Notes under the pieces: generated by a model
Seen by the model: only the letters and a program-made list of their open reading frames with translations
Told to the model about the DNA's origin: nothing
Databases searched by the model: none
Shown: in pieces, positions 1 through 8,802 of the stretch
Numbering within the stretch: the stretch's first letter is position 1
Layout: each line of letters starts with the position of its first letter
Program-made: the position numbers and the translations under genes
Assembly (NCBI RefSeq): GCF_002270055.1
Contig: NZ_NIBG01000004.1
Coordinates: forward strand, 116,782-180,781
Source: Anaeromicrobium sediminis
GTDB taxonomy: Bacteria; Bacillota; Clostridia; Peptostreptococcales; Thermotaleaceae
Length of the DNA: 64,000 nt
Direction of reading: 5' to 3'

Positions 1-267
1 TCCTTATACAATCATTTTTTGGACCCTTTTAAGAATCCAATTTTTATTTATGATACCACCACAGGGTACCAATCGTCAATATAATCCGCCAAAATAAGTG
101 CCATGAATGTTTTCCTACAAAGATATTGGTATAACTGCATACAAAACTATTGTATACACATGCATTTTATGACTGCAAAGACATAATTCCATACTAATAA
201 GAAAGGGAATTGGCCCCCTTTTATGCACCATTAAAACAATTTACATATAATAACTTTCCTAATAAGC
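1..267. other. Intergenic DNA at window edge, no gene seen
   Basis: No open frame with a ribosome site is visible on either strand. A weak hairpin (AAAGGG/CCCTTT around 203-222) has no clear T-tract. The region probably separates the GntR gene from a gene outside the window. Confidence 0.5.
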
Positions 268-303
268 AAAAAAGCCTAAAGGATTATAATCCTTTAGGCT
301 TTT
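268..303 (-). terminator. Intrinsic terminator of the GntR gene
   Basis: A 34-bp perfect palindrome (arms AAAAGCCTAAAGG and its complement around ATTATAAT) is followed on the minus strand by a six-T run. It lies 12 bp past the GntR stop codon. Confidence 0.9.
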
Positions 304-315
304 ATCTATATAAAC

Positions 316-1275
316 TTATTTTTCTTCTATGAGATGAGACATAATTGATTTTACTGATCCCTTGTCTAGTGCATAATCAAAGGGAATAACATCTTTTTCC
401 CCATCAACCAATTGATTAATCTCCATTTGTCTTCCTGGAGATACAATAACAATATCCACTTGATTAATAAAGTTTTTTAATTCAAGTTCATCTCCACTTA
501 TAGTTGAAACTATATTAATATTGTTAAGGCCTGCCATACTTAATGCATAATCTACCTTGTGATAAAACTCCTTTGATAAGGAAATGAGTCCAAATTTACT
601 TCCTTCTCCGTACTTGGCAATCTTTACAATGGTCTCTAGGTTTGGATTTATTGCCACTCCAACAATTTTCTTATCATAACCTTCCAACAAGTCTGCAACC
701 TCATTAACATGATTAAAGGTTGGAATTATGATTTTTGCCTTATTTATAATATCTTTAATTTGAAGTGTCATATTATTTAACTCTGCCACTGTTATGGGAA
801 TAACTTTAAATCCAGTAATACCACTTAATTGATCAGCAAAACCCCTTGCCTGTTCAATATTACACTCTACAAAAACGGCAGTAGTTTTGTATAACAAGTT
901 TTCCTTTTCTCTGGCTCTAGTTCGCACCATATCAAGAAATTCAATTGTGGATATATCATTTTCAAATGCTGATTCTATGGCTAAATCTATAAACTTATTG
1001 ACTTTTTCCTTATCTGAATCTTGTTTCCAACTATTTCTGACTTGTGCCACATAGGTACCTCGTCCTTGATGAGAAACTAAAACACCTTCACTTTCTAGTT
1101 GTTTATAGGCATGAGAAACGGTTTTTCTACTGATGCCAAGACTTAAAGCAAGATCCCTTTCCGTATCCATCCTATCGCCAATATTATATTCGCCATTCCT
1201 TATAGCCCTTAAAATTTCATTTTTAAGTTGTATATAAAGTGGAATCCCACTATTTTTTTCTATGTTTATAGGCAT
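316..1275 (-). CDS. GntR-family transcriptional regulator with an atypical C-terminal sensor domain
   Basis: The N-terminal ~75 residues are a GntR winged helix-turn-helix: IPLYIQLKNEILRAI, then GDRMDTERDLALSLGISRKTV, then the wing GVLVSHQGRGTYVA. The remaining ~240 residues do not look like an aminotransferase, FCD or UTRA domain. They read as alternating beta/alpha segments (AKIIIPTFNHV, KKIVGVAINPN, DIVIVSPGR), suggestive of a periplasmic-binding-like or receiver-like effector fold; that is inference. The ATG start has AAGGAG eight bases upstream. It is monocistronic with its own terminator. A 25-bp inverted repeat lies ~200 bp upstream, between it and the divergent membrane-protein gene. 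Target genes are unknown. Confidence 0.85.
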   Translation of the reverse strand: MPINIEKNSGIPLYIQLKNEILRAIRNGEYNIGDRMDTERDLALSLGISRKTVSHAYKQLESEGVLVSHQGRGTYVAQVRNSWKQDSDKEKVNKFIDLAIESAFENDISTIEFLDMVRTRAREKENLLYKTTAVFVECNIEQARGFADQLSGITGFKVIPITVAELNNMTLQIKDIINKAKIIIPTFNHVNEVADLLEGYDKKIVGVAINPNLETIVKIAKYGEGSKFGLISLSKEFYHKVDYALSMAGLNNINIVSTISGDELELKNFINQVDIVIVSPGRQMEINQLVDGEKDVIPFDYALDKGSVKSIMSHLIEEK

Positions 1276-1472
1276 GCTAAACGCTCCTTAAGTTTAATTA
1301 ACTATAATTATAACATAAGTACTCTACATATGAATCCAAATCCTCACTGTACAAGAAATAGAAGTACCTAAATTCCTGAATAACATCCATATAAAACAAT
1401 AGATACAATGAAAAATTATTTTTATGCTTCCCCTTACAAATATAATTTTATTTTCTTTAATAATATATGTAT

Positions 1473-1524
1473 TTACTTTTGAATAATTATAGTGTAAAAT
1501 TACACTATAATTATTCAAAAGTAA
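1473..1524. repeat. Perfect 25-bp inverted repeat with 2-bp spacer
   Basis: The arms start TTACTTTTGAATAATTATAG and are perfectly complementary around an AA spacer. There is no T-tract, so this is not a normal terminator. It lies ~20 bp upstream of the ribosome site of the small membrane-protein gene and in the divergent interval with the GntR gene. It shares ACTATAATTAT with sequence around 1302 in front of the GntR gene. It may be an operator or a cruciform/RNA hairpin. Confidence 0.8.
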
Positions 1525-1560
1525 TATTTCATTGAAACATAGGAAGGGGTTATCACCAAC

Positions 1561-1962
1561 ATGGATTTAATAAAAAAAACTGCCTATATAGCCTTGCATG
1601 TAATAGAATTATTGGTTCTTGGGTTTTCTCTAATCATTTATACATCTTTGAATAAACAATTACCTTGGTATGAATCATGCGGAACACAATTCTTAGCAAT
1701 ATTCATGCTTAGTATTCCTTCATTAATTTTTATTGGGATTGGGTTTATTATTTTAAATAAAAAGTATGAATTAAAAAAATTAAATATAAAGATACCTTTT
1801 TATTCAGCTATAGGACTTGGACTTCCAATTCTTATAGATGGTGGATTATCAAAGATTACAATTACAATTGGAACATTTTTATGTGTTATGTCTATATTAG
1901 TGACGATTGCTATCATGTTAGTCCATTTTGGAATAGTGAACTTAAAGAGTGTGAATAAATAG
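1561..1962 (+). CDS. Small integral membrane protein, function unknown
   Basis: A 133-residue protein with about four predicted membrane helices: residues ~9-28, ~43-65, ~78-95 and ~103-126 (for example LHVIELLVLGFSLIIYTSL and TIGTFLCVMSILVTIAIMLV). No family signature is recognised. AGGAAGGGG lies 11 bases before the ATG. It stands alone, divergent from the GntR gene and ending at a shared bidirectional terminator. Confidence 0.7.
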   Translation: MDLIKKTAYIALHVIELLVLGFSLIIYTSLNKQLPWYESCGTQFLAIFMLSIPSLIFIGIGFIILNKKYELKKLNIKIPFYSAIGLGLPILIDGGLSKITITIGTFLCVMSILVTIAIMLVHFGIVNLKSVNK

Positions 1963-1971
1963 ATACTAATT

Positions 1972-2013
1972 AAAAAAGTTGTATAATAGAAATTTCTACT
2001 ATACAACTTTTTT
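1972..2013. terminator. Bidirectional intrinsic terminator
   Basis: AAAAAAGTTGTATA pairs with TATACAACTTTTTT, with a further inner TAGAAATTTCTA palindrome. A/T tracts on both sides let it serve the convergent genes ending at 1962 (+) and 2015 (-). Confidence 0.9.
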
Positions 2014-2014
2014 A

Positions 2015-3280
2015 TTAGAATGGTATTCCAGGACTTCTTGTTATGTCATCGGCTATAATAGCCACCCCTTCTACTTTTGTACCTGGTTTTAACTTAGGCT
2101 GAAGGGATGGATTTTGAGGATATTTTGTCCCATCAAATTTCATTTCCCCACAAAAGGCCTCTATGCCACCACCAGAAACATACATAACCAAATCCTTATA
2201 TCCATTTGTTTTATTATTACTTACTATAATCGGATTATTTACAAGGGTAAATTTTGAAAGTAATTCATATTCACCATCTACATCTTTAAAAATAGCTGCA
2301 CTACAGCCACCTGTTCCACAAACTGAAGGTCCTACAAGATATACAAAGGTTTCGGGAACATTATCTCCATCAAGGTCAATTCTATTATAATAATATCTTA
2401 CTTTATCTTTTCCCTTCTCTAATCCAAATATCTTAGCAAAGGCATCTTCAAGTTTTGGGTCCTTTACTTTTTCAGAATACATGGGTTTAACATTTGAAAA
2501 ATCTACTCCACACAAATTTTCATCTGTTTGGTTTAATTCTCCTCCAAAAATTCCTACTGTTTGAAAGAAAGGTACGAAGTTTTGGCCATTCCACTCGAGA
2601 GAAGTCTGAACATATCCTAACCCGTCTGCATTATATCTTCCAGCAATACGCTGCTGTGCATATAATTCATAAGTACCATCTCTTTGATAATCAATAGGAT
2701 ATAGCCCCCCTAATGGATTTACCCAGCCCTCAATAGGTTCCTTTAGTTTACCATTTTCATAGTAAATTTCTGATAGATAAGACTCTCCCTTGTAAGTAAT
2801 ATCTAGTATATACTTAGTATTAGTTCTTTTACTAATTACCTCTACCTTATAGTTATCTTGGTATTTTACTTCATATTCATAGGCTTCATTGAATTTTTCA
2901 AAATCAAAAATAATCTTTGGCTCATTCTTTAGAAATGAATAGATATAATAAAAGGCATATCCACCACTTCCTCCAGAATCTATACTAATCAAAATATCAT
3001 CTATCTTATCTACTGAAAAATCTCCTAAAAATAAGGTTGGATTATAACCTGCATTTTCTTTTAGTTTAATGATAGTCACAAGATTGGTTTTTCCATCTAC
3101 AATCTTTAATCTTATCTTATCTCTAAAGGGACTTTCATCTCCATAGGGTTTATCTCCTATTAAATACACATAGTCAATAACTCCATCCCCATTCACATCC
3201 CCTTCTTTAAAATCTAATATATAACTAGTTTTGTTATTTGACCCCATAGGCCCTGGAAAATACATGGGATGATAATACAT
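2015..3280 (-). CDS. FG-GAP/VCBS-like repeat protein
   Basis: A 421-residue protein with acidic Ca2+-loop-like motifs of the FG-GAP/VCBS or dockerin type: DVNGDGVIDYVYLIG near residue 28 and DLDGDNVPETFVYLVG near residue 305. A degenerate copy, FSVDKIDDILISIDSGGSGG, is near residue 90. This predicts a beta-propeller-like, calcium-binding fold. The N-terminus (MYYHPMYFPGPMG) is aromatic and proline-rich and is not a signal peptide, so location is uncertain; a spore or cell-surface association is a guess. GAAAGGAG precedes the ATG. It is a single-gene unit between terminators. Confidence 0.75.
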   Translation of the reverse strand: MYYHPMYFPGPMGSNNKTSYILDFKEGDVNGDGVIDYVYLIGDKPYGDESPFRDKIRLKIVDGKTNLVTIIKLKENAGYNPTLFLGDFSVDKIDDILISIDSGGSGGYAFYYIYSFLKNEPKIIFDFEKFNEAYEYEVKYQDNYKVEVISKRTNTKYILDITYKGESYLSEIYYENGKLKEPIEGWVNPLGGLYPIDYQRDGTYELYAQQRIAGRYNADGLGYVQTSLEWNGQNFVPFFQTVGIFGGELNQTDENLCGVDFSNVKPMYSEKVKDPKLEDAFAKIFGLEKGKDKVRYYYNRIDLDGDNVPETFVYLVGPSVCGTGGCSAAIFKDVDGEYELLSKFTLVNNPIIVSNNKTNGYKDLVMYVSGGGIEAFCGEMKFDGTKYPQNPSLQPKLKPGTKVEGVAIIADDITRSPGIPF

Positions 3281-3380
3281 ATTATATCTCCTTTCAATTA
3301 TTAAACTTATTCATATAATATGTAACATCTATGGATTTGCTCACTTAGCCCTTGTAAATCTAATTTAAATCCAGAATAAA

Positions 3381-3404
3381 GGCATCTACCTTTAGGTAGA
3401 TGCC
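3381..3404 (-). terminator. Terminator of the RND efflux operon
   Basis: GGCATCTACC-TTTA-GGTAGATGCC forms a perfect 10-bp stem. On the minus strand it is followed by TTTATT, and it lies just past the membrane-fusion-protein stop. Confidence 0.8.
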
Positions 3405-3421
3405 CTATAATAAATTCATCT

Positions 3422-4519
3422 CTATTTTACCTCAACTAATTTACCATCTTCTAAGTCATCATTCCCAACCACAATAACTTTATCATCTTTTTTAACACCT
3501 TCTAGGATTTCATAGTATTTATCACTTGAAAAGCCTAGCTTTACTTCTTTTTTAACTGCCTTTTTATTTACCACCAGGAAAACATAATATTTATCCTTTT
3601 CTTTTATAACAGCTTTTTTAGGTACTCCTAAAACACCTTTGTGATTATCTAGTATAATTTCTACTGTTGAAAACATGCCAGGTTTTAATTTCCCTTCTGA
3701 ATTGTTTATCAAAATTTTTCCTGGATAAGTTTTAGTTGGGTCACTAGGCTCGGGTCCTATGTTTGTTATTTTTCCCATAAATACGTCAGAAAATATATCT
3801 ACTTTCACAATACATTCTTGGCCTTTTTTTATAAAAGGCATATCTTTTTCAGCTATTCCTACTTCTACATACATTTCATCTATATTTACAATTTTAAATA
3901 GTTCCGCTCCACTGGATACCATTTGACCCATTAAAACTTTCTTATCACTTACTATTCCTGAAATAGATGCTTTTATGTTCGTATCTTCTATATTTTTCTT
4001 TGCCAATGCTAAATCATTTTCTTTAATTACTAGTTCCTCTTTTTGTTTTCTATATTCTTTTTCAATTGCATCAAACTCTGCCTTTGATTTTGCTTTGTTT
4101 TCATAAAGAGTCTTTGCTCTTTCATAATCATTTATTAAATTATTGTATTCTATGTTAGCTATTGAAAGATCTTTACTTTTATTTTCATATTCTAATGCAT
4201 AAGTGGTATCATCTAATTTACAAAGAGAGTCACCTTTATTAACCCGACTTCCCAAATCTCCATGAATTTCTTTTACTTTTCCGTTCACTTCTGCTGTAAC
4301 TATTGCCTCTTCCTTAGGCTTTAAGTTTCCAGGTAAAAATAATTTATTTGTAAAATCCATAGCTATAACAGGTTCCGTTTGCACATATACAATCTCTTCT
4401 TTTTTCTGTACTTCTACATTTTTTCCATCCGTTTCTTTGGCTTTACCTTTTCCACAGCCTGAAAGTAAAAGACTATTTATTACTAATATCCATCCTAGTA
4501 TGAATAATAACTTTCTCAA
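3422..4519 (-). CDS. RND efflux membrane-fusion (periplasmic adaptor-like) lipoprotein
   Basis: A 365-residue HlyD/AcrA-type adaptor. The N-terminus is a lipoprotein signal with lipobox LLSGC (Cys ~22). It is followed by a lipoyl half-motif (AEVNGKVKEIHGDLGSRVNKGD), a coiled-coil hairpin (~110-175), the second lipoyl half (ASISGIVSDKKVLMGQMV), a beta-barrel and a membrane-proximal domain. It would couple to the RND pump encoded 43 bp upstream in the same operon. The start is TTG with GGAGGAG nine bases upstream. No outer-membrane TolC gene is present, as expected for a Gram-positive cell. Confidence 0.93.
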   Translation of the reverse strand: MRKLLFILGWILVINSLLLSGCGKGKAKETDGKNVEVQKKEEIVYVQTEPVIAMDFTNKLFLPGNLKPKEEAIVTAEVNGKVKEIHGDLGSRVNKGDSLCKLDDTTYALEYENKSKDLSIANIEYNNLINDYERAKTLYENKAKSKAEFDAIEKEYRKQKEELVIKENDLALAKKNIEDTNIKASISGIVSDKKVLMGQMVSSGAELFKIVNIDEMYVEVGIAEKDMPFIKKGQECIVKVDIFSDVFMGKITNIGPEPSDPTKTYPGKILINNSEGKLKPGMFSTVEIILDNHKGVLGVPKKAVIKEKDKYYVFLVVNKKAVKKEVKLGFSSDKYYEILEGVKKDDKVIVVGNDDLEDGKLVEVK

Positions 4520-4562
4520 TACTTTTTCTCCTCCCCATTTCTTTTTTAATAACCCTCATAAC

Positions 4563-7500
4563 CTATACATTTATAATCTTTTTTCTTAATTTTCTATTCT
4601 TAAAATATTCCTTCAAGCTCTCTACCAGAGAGTATAGTATGGGTACAATAACTAGTGTTAATATAGTTGCAAAACTTAGTCCAAATATGATTGCATACCC
4701 CATAGGTGCGTAAAATTCATTTTTTAATGTAAGGGGAAGAATTCCTCCTACAGTAGTTATTGTAGTTGACATAACTGGTATGAACCTAGTCATGGCAGTT
4801 TCTTTTATAGCTTCATTCATCTCATAACCATTTTTTCTTAGATAATTTATATAATCAACTAATACGATGGCATCATTTACTGCTATACCAACTAAAGAAA
4901 CCATTCCTATTAAGGATGTTAATCCTACATAGCTTCCTACTAATGTAAGTCCTATAAATACTCCAATTACGGCTAAGGGTACTGAAAATAATATGACAAA
5001 TGGTTGAGATAGGGAATTAAATTGTATTGAAAGTACTAGATATACTAATATCATTGCCATTAGCATGTTTTTTCCCATATTTACAAAATAATCATTAACC
5101 TCTTCTTGTTCTCTATCAAAGCCTATAGAATAGCCCCTTGGTATATTGTACTCATTGATTTTTTTCATGAATTTTTCTTGTATAGCCATCTTTTCTTCTT
5201 GATTTTTTACATTTGCTCCGACTTTGGCATATCTTTTTTCGCTGTGGTGAAATATTGTTGAACAACCTTCTTCCTCTTTTACAGTAGCCACATATGAAAA
5301 TGGTATAGGTTGATTATTCATGCCATAAAAATATATATTATTAAAATCTTCCTTATGTTTTAATTTTTCCTTGGTTGTACGTATCATAACGTCTATCTCA
5401 TCTTGGTCAATTTTAAAGGTAGTTGCCTTTAGACCATGTACTGCATTTCTTATACCCATAGATATGCTTCTATTATCTAGACCTAATAAGGCTGCCTTTT
5501 CTTTATTTATTATGATCTGAATTTCATTAAGACCATTTTCAAAGTTATGTCCTGCATCAAAGGTACCATCTATATCCTTTAACATTTGAGTAAAATCACC
5601 TGATATAGCTTTTAAAGTATCAAAGTTCTTTCCATAGATCATTATCTCTATATCCTTGTTGCCAAAATCTATTCCCTCTTTAAATTCTCCTACAGTTATT
5701 TCAGCCCCAGGAATTCCCTTTATTCGTTTTCTACAATCATCTGCTATTTCCATACTGGTTCTTTTTCTTTTTTCTTTTTCAACTAGTTTAACCTCTATTC
5801 TTGCATTTTCAGGGCTTGTAATTCTCGTTGTAAAGCTTTCCATTTCAGGATAATCAAATAGTTTTTTTTCAATTTGTGATGCTATATTTGATGTATTTTC
5901 TAACTCCGATCCAACTGGAGTTTTTATATTCACATTAAATTCTTCTGCATCCATATCTCCAAATACTGTAATCTTTAATATGCCTGATATAGGTAGCATT
6001 ATACTCCCTACTAATAGTACTAAAACTACCCCTAGAACTAGGAATTTTTTCCTTTTGCTTATAATTATGGAATGTAGAATATTTCCGTATCTTTTTATAA
6101 ATGGGTTATCAAGTGGATTTTCCTTACCCCTAATTAATTTATAAGAAATTGCTCCTGTAAAAATAATGGCAAATGTCCAAGCAAGTGTATTCATATTTAT
6201 GATTCCTTCTTGCTTATCTTTAAATGCCAGCATAGAAAGAACAAATACAGAAATAATAGATATTACTTTTATGGCCATATCTATTATAGGTTTATTTTTT
6301 CTATCTTTTTTTATATGTTCTTTTAAAAATATAGAGCTTAAAGCTGGTGTTACAGTAGTAGCAATAAAAAATGATGAAGCTAATGCAGATATAACGGTTA
6401 TAGGAATCCATTTAAGCCAATAACCATAAAGTCCTGGTGTTATTGCCATAGGTAAAAATGCAGCTAATGTTGTAAGTGTTGCTGATAGTATTGCTGGCGC
6501 TACTTGGTTTGTAGCAGCCTTTGCTGCATCCTTAGGGCTTACCCCCTTCATTTTAAGCCTATCTATGTTTTCCATAACCACAATACCATTATCTACAAGC
6601 ATCCCTACTGCTAATATCATAGAGAAAAGTACCATATTATTGATTGAAGCCCCTAAGTTTTTAAGTACTATTGTAGATGCTAAAAGTGCTAATGGAATAA
6701 CTACAGAAACTACCAATGATTCTGATAACCCTATAAATATATATAAAACGATTATAACTAGAAATAATCCTGATTTAGCATTATCAAATACATCTCCAAG
6801 GTTCCGCTCTATCATTTCTGCTAAATCCATAGTTATATGTGTCTCCATATTTTTTGGATAAATGCTACCTTTACCATCCTTTAATATACTTCGTACTTCT
6901 TGGCCTATCTTTACAGCATCGGATCCTTTTTTTCTCTTTACCACTATAGTTACTGATTTTTTTACAGTAGGATGGTCTGTTCCTATTCCAACGGACATCC
7001 TAGCATCAGACTCTATTTCTTTGTATCCATCTATAACTAGGCCTATGTCCTTTATATATAAAGGTCCACTTCCCATATATGAAACAACTACGTTTTCCAT
7101 ATCTTCTACACAGTTAAACTTACCTATGGTTCTTACATTGTATTTTTTATTATCTAGATATATATTTCCTCCTGGTATAGTTGTATTACTAGTCTTAAGT
7201 GCATTTCCGATCTCATCTATTTTCATGTTATATGCTGCTAGCTTATGGGGGTCTACTATTACCTTTATCTCCCTCTCTAATCCTCCATATACCTCCACAT
7301 CAGATACATCCTTAATTTTTTTTATCTCGTCTTTTATTCTGTCTGCAGAATTTTTAAGCTCCACATAATCATCTATTCCTGTTAAATTAAGAATAAGTAC
7401 ATATTTGTTACCCGTTTCCATTTCACTTACATAAGAATCATCTGCATCATCAGGAAGGTTTGATTTTGCCTCTGATATCTTATCCTTCACTTCATTTTTC

Positions 7501-7874
7501 ATCTTTTCCATATCTGCACCCACATCAAAACTTAGATCAATACTTGAATAGCCTAATGCTGATACGGATTTTAAACTCTTTATCCCTTCTATCTCACTGA
7601 TTTTACTTTCTAATTCATCCGTAACTAAAGTCTCTATTTCCTCTGGAGATGCTCCCGTATATGTGGTGGTTATATTGATATAAGGAAGTCTTATCTCTGG
7701 ATTGATTTCTTTAGCCATTTGAGAAAAAGAAAGCCATCCTAAATACATAATCAGAATGATTAGAAGAAGCATAATTCTTGGCCTCTCTATGAACAAGCAG
7801 GCCCATTTACCGAGAATATTTTTTTCATCATGAAGTTCTGGTATATAACTGGGATGATCCTTTTGATCTTTCAT
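4563..7874 (-). CDS. RND-family (AcrB/HAE-like) efflux transporter
   Basis: A 1103-residue proton-driven pump with the usual duplicated layout. The TM1 region LLLIILIMYLGWLSF is followed by a large porter loop. Next comes a TM2-6 block with AVGMLVDNGIVVMENIDR, where the AcrB-type Asp-Asp pair is Asp-Asn. After a second porter loop the C-terminal TM block carries GIAVNDAIVLVDYINYL. It is longer than the usual ~1030-1050 residues: between the halves, around residues 515-595, are two extra hydrophobic segments (MAIKVISIISVFVLSMLAF and TLAWTFAIIFTGAISYKLI). AAAGGAG precedes the ATG. A candidate leader-peptide attenuator lies upstream. The substrate is unknown; drugs, lipids or peptides are possible. 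Confidence 0.93.
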   Translation of the reverse strand: MKDQKDHPSYIPELHDEKNILGKWACLFIERPRIMLLLIILIMYLGWLSFSQMAKEINPEIRLPYINITTTYTGASPEEIETLVTDELESKISEIEGIKSLKSVSALGYSSIDLSFDVGADMEKMKNEVKDKISEAKSNLPDDADDSYVSEMETGNKYVLILNLTGIDDYVELKNSADRIKDEIKKIKDVSDVEVYGGLEREIKVIVDPHKLAAYNMKIDEIGNALKTSNTTIPGGNIYLDNKKYNVRTIGKFNCVEDMENVVVSYMGSGPLYIKDIGLVIDGYKEIESDARMSVGIGTDHPTVKKSVTIVVKRKKGSDAVKIGQEVRSILKDGKGSIYPKNMETHITMDLAEMIERNLGDVFDNAKSGLFLVIIVLYIFIGLSESLVVSVVIPLALLASTIVLKNLGASINNMVLFSMILAVGMLVDNGIVVMENIDRLKMKGVSPKDAAKAATNQVAPAILSATLTTLAAFLPMAITPGLYGYWLKWIPITVISALASSFFIATTVTPALSSIFLKEHIKKDRKNKPIIDMAIKVISIISVFVLSMLAFKDKQEGIINMNTLAWTFAIIFTGAISYKLIRGKENPLDNPFIKRYGNILHSIIISKRKKFLVLGVVLVLLVGSIMLPISGILKITVFGDMDAEEFNVNIKTPVGSELENTSNIASQIEKKLFDYPEMESFTTRITSPENARIEVKLVEKEKRKRTSMEIADDCRKRIKGIPGAEITVGEFKEGIDFGNKDIEIMIYGKNFDTLKAISGDFTQMLKDIDGTFDAGHNFENGLNEIQIIINKEKAALLGLDNRSISMGIRNAVHGLKATTFKIDQDEIDVMIRTTKEKLKHKEDFNNIYFYGMNNQPIPFSYVATVKEEEGCSTIFHHSEKRYAKVGANVKNQEEKMAIQEKFMKKINEYNIPRGYSIGFDREQEEVNDYFVNMGKNMLMAMILVYLVLSIQFNSLSQPFVILFSVPLAVIGVFIGLTLVGSYVGLTSLIGMVSLVGIAVNDAIVLVDYINYLRKNGYEMNEAIKETAMTRFIPVMSTTITTVGGILPLTLKNEFYAPMGYAIIFGLSFATILTLVIVPILYSLVESLKEYFKNRKLRKKIINV

Positions 7875-8025
7875 ACTTTATCTCCTTTCTAATTTATATC
7901 TTGCATAATTTAAAGCATTATTTTCTAAAAGTAATTTTAATGGCAGGATAATTTTACCATATATTTCAATAAAATATGTGCTTTTGCACGTTTTTTAATG
8001 TCATTTTAATGTTATGTTTAGAAAA

Positions 8026-8082
8026 TTATGAATATAGCTATGTCTTCCTTAAATCCTAAGGAAAACATAGCTATATTCATAA
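8026..8082 (-). promoter_or_regulatory. Long stem-loop, candidate attenuator of the RND operon
   Basis: On the minus strand, 18-bp perfect arms (TTATGAATATAGCTATGT and complement) enclose a further TTCCTTA/TAAGGAA stem. The hairpin is followed by AATTTTCT. Its 5' arm is the 3' half of a 19-codon ORF with a strong ribosome site, so translation would control folding. It lies ~150 bp ahead of the RND pump gene. Role inferred. Confidence 0.6.
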
Positions 8083-8108
8083 CGGCTCCGAGAGAATTTC
8101 AGTGTCAC
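8049..8108 (-). CDS. Putative 19-residue leader peptide upstream of the RND efflux operon
   Basis: A GTG start lies five bases after GGGAGG, with frame VTLKFSRSRYEYSYVFLRI then TAA. The last ten codons (rich in Tyr, Arg and Ser) are inside the 5' arm of the stem-loop at 8026-8082. A small CTTCTT-TGAA-AAGAAG hairpin abuts the ribosome site. The layout matches leader peptides that control antibiotic-resistance genes by ribosome stalling. No homolog is recognised, and such a short ORF could be chance. Confidence 0.45.
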   Translation of the reverse strand: MTLKFSRSRYEYSYVFLRI

Positions 8109-8180
8109 TTTTACCTCCCTTCTTTTCAAAGAAGTTAGTTGTGTCTTTCATTACTCTACTTACTATTCACTTAATATGCA

Positions 8181-8210
8181 AAATTAAAAACCATTCCCTA
8201 TTGAATGGTT
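8181..8210 (-). terminator. Terminator of the DUF2935-like gene
   Basis: AACCATTC pairs with GAATGGTT on the minus strand and is followed by TTTAATTTT. It lies ~25 bp past the stop at 8235. Confidence 0.8.
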
Positions 8211-8234
8211 CTCTATCCCTTGTTTAATTTATTT

Positions 8235-8660
8235 TTATACATTGCATAGGATTGTTTGTGCTATTCCTATAAAGTACTCACTTTCTCTACGTATATGATT
8301 TATTACAGTCACTACTACAGGATTATTAGATAGGCCTTTACTTCTACATAATATTTGTTCTAATAAGCCTATAAATTGTTGACTTTGGTGTATTGCATAG
8401 TTAATTAGTTCAATTATTTCCTGATACATCATAGGACTCAATTTACCTTTAGATCTAATCAATGTTTCATTATATTTTATTGCCTTTCCTTCAATTGTAT
8501 AAAAGCTCTTTTCAAAATTCTCTAATTGTTTCACAAATTCCTCTTCCAAGTTATCTACAATTTTACGGATAACAACAGTATGTTCTGCTTCCTGCCTTTT
8601 CCAAAATTCCATTTCGTCTAAAACCCTATTTATATTTCTCTCTCCATAATAAAATCTCAT
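8235..8660 (-). CDS. DUF2935-like helical protein
   Basis: A 141-residue all-helical protein with no signal or membrane segment. Conserved-looking features are FWKRQEAEH near residue 20, a central helix pair, and HIRRESEYFIG near the C-terminus. These resemble the clostridial/bacillar DUF2935 four-helix fold with its spaced Glu/His residues. Metal binding is possible but not shown. GGGGGAT precedes the ATG. It is a single-gene unit with its own terminator. The family call is from memory of the FW..Q..EH motif and is moderately secure. Confidence 0.6.
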   Translation of the reverse strand: MRFYYGERNINRVLDEMEFWKRQEAEHTVVIRKIVDNLEEEFVKQLENFEKSFYTIEGKAIKYNETLIRSKGKLSPMMYQEIIELINYAIHQSQQFIGLLEQILCRSKGLSNNPVVVTVINHIRRESEYFIGIAQTILCNV

Positions 8661-8802
8661 AATATCCCCCTATTTATAAAAGTTTACAATTCATATTATT
8701 CTTTATAGGGAGATAAAGTGTGTGTACTTCAGCATTTTTCCTTTTAATACGTCTTTCTTACAATGAAAAGGCACTATTTATATACAGTCTTTATAATTCT
8801 CT

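Noticed and set aside
1324-1518. 64-codon minus-strand ORF
   Set aside because: No ribosome site, AT-rich low-complexity content, and it overlaps the 25-bp inverted repeat; probably chance.
5656-7368. Several plus-strand open frames opposite the RND pump gene
   Set aside because: They mirror the coding strand's codon pattern, lack ribosome sites and encode no recognisable domain; shadows of the pump gene.
8026-8082. Stem-loop as a plain terminator of the DUF2935-like gene
   Set aside because: That gene already has a good terminator at 8181-8210, and this stem-loop overlaps an ORF with a ribosome site upstream of the pump gene.
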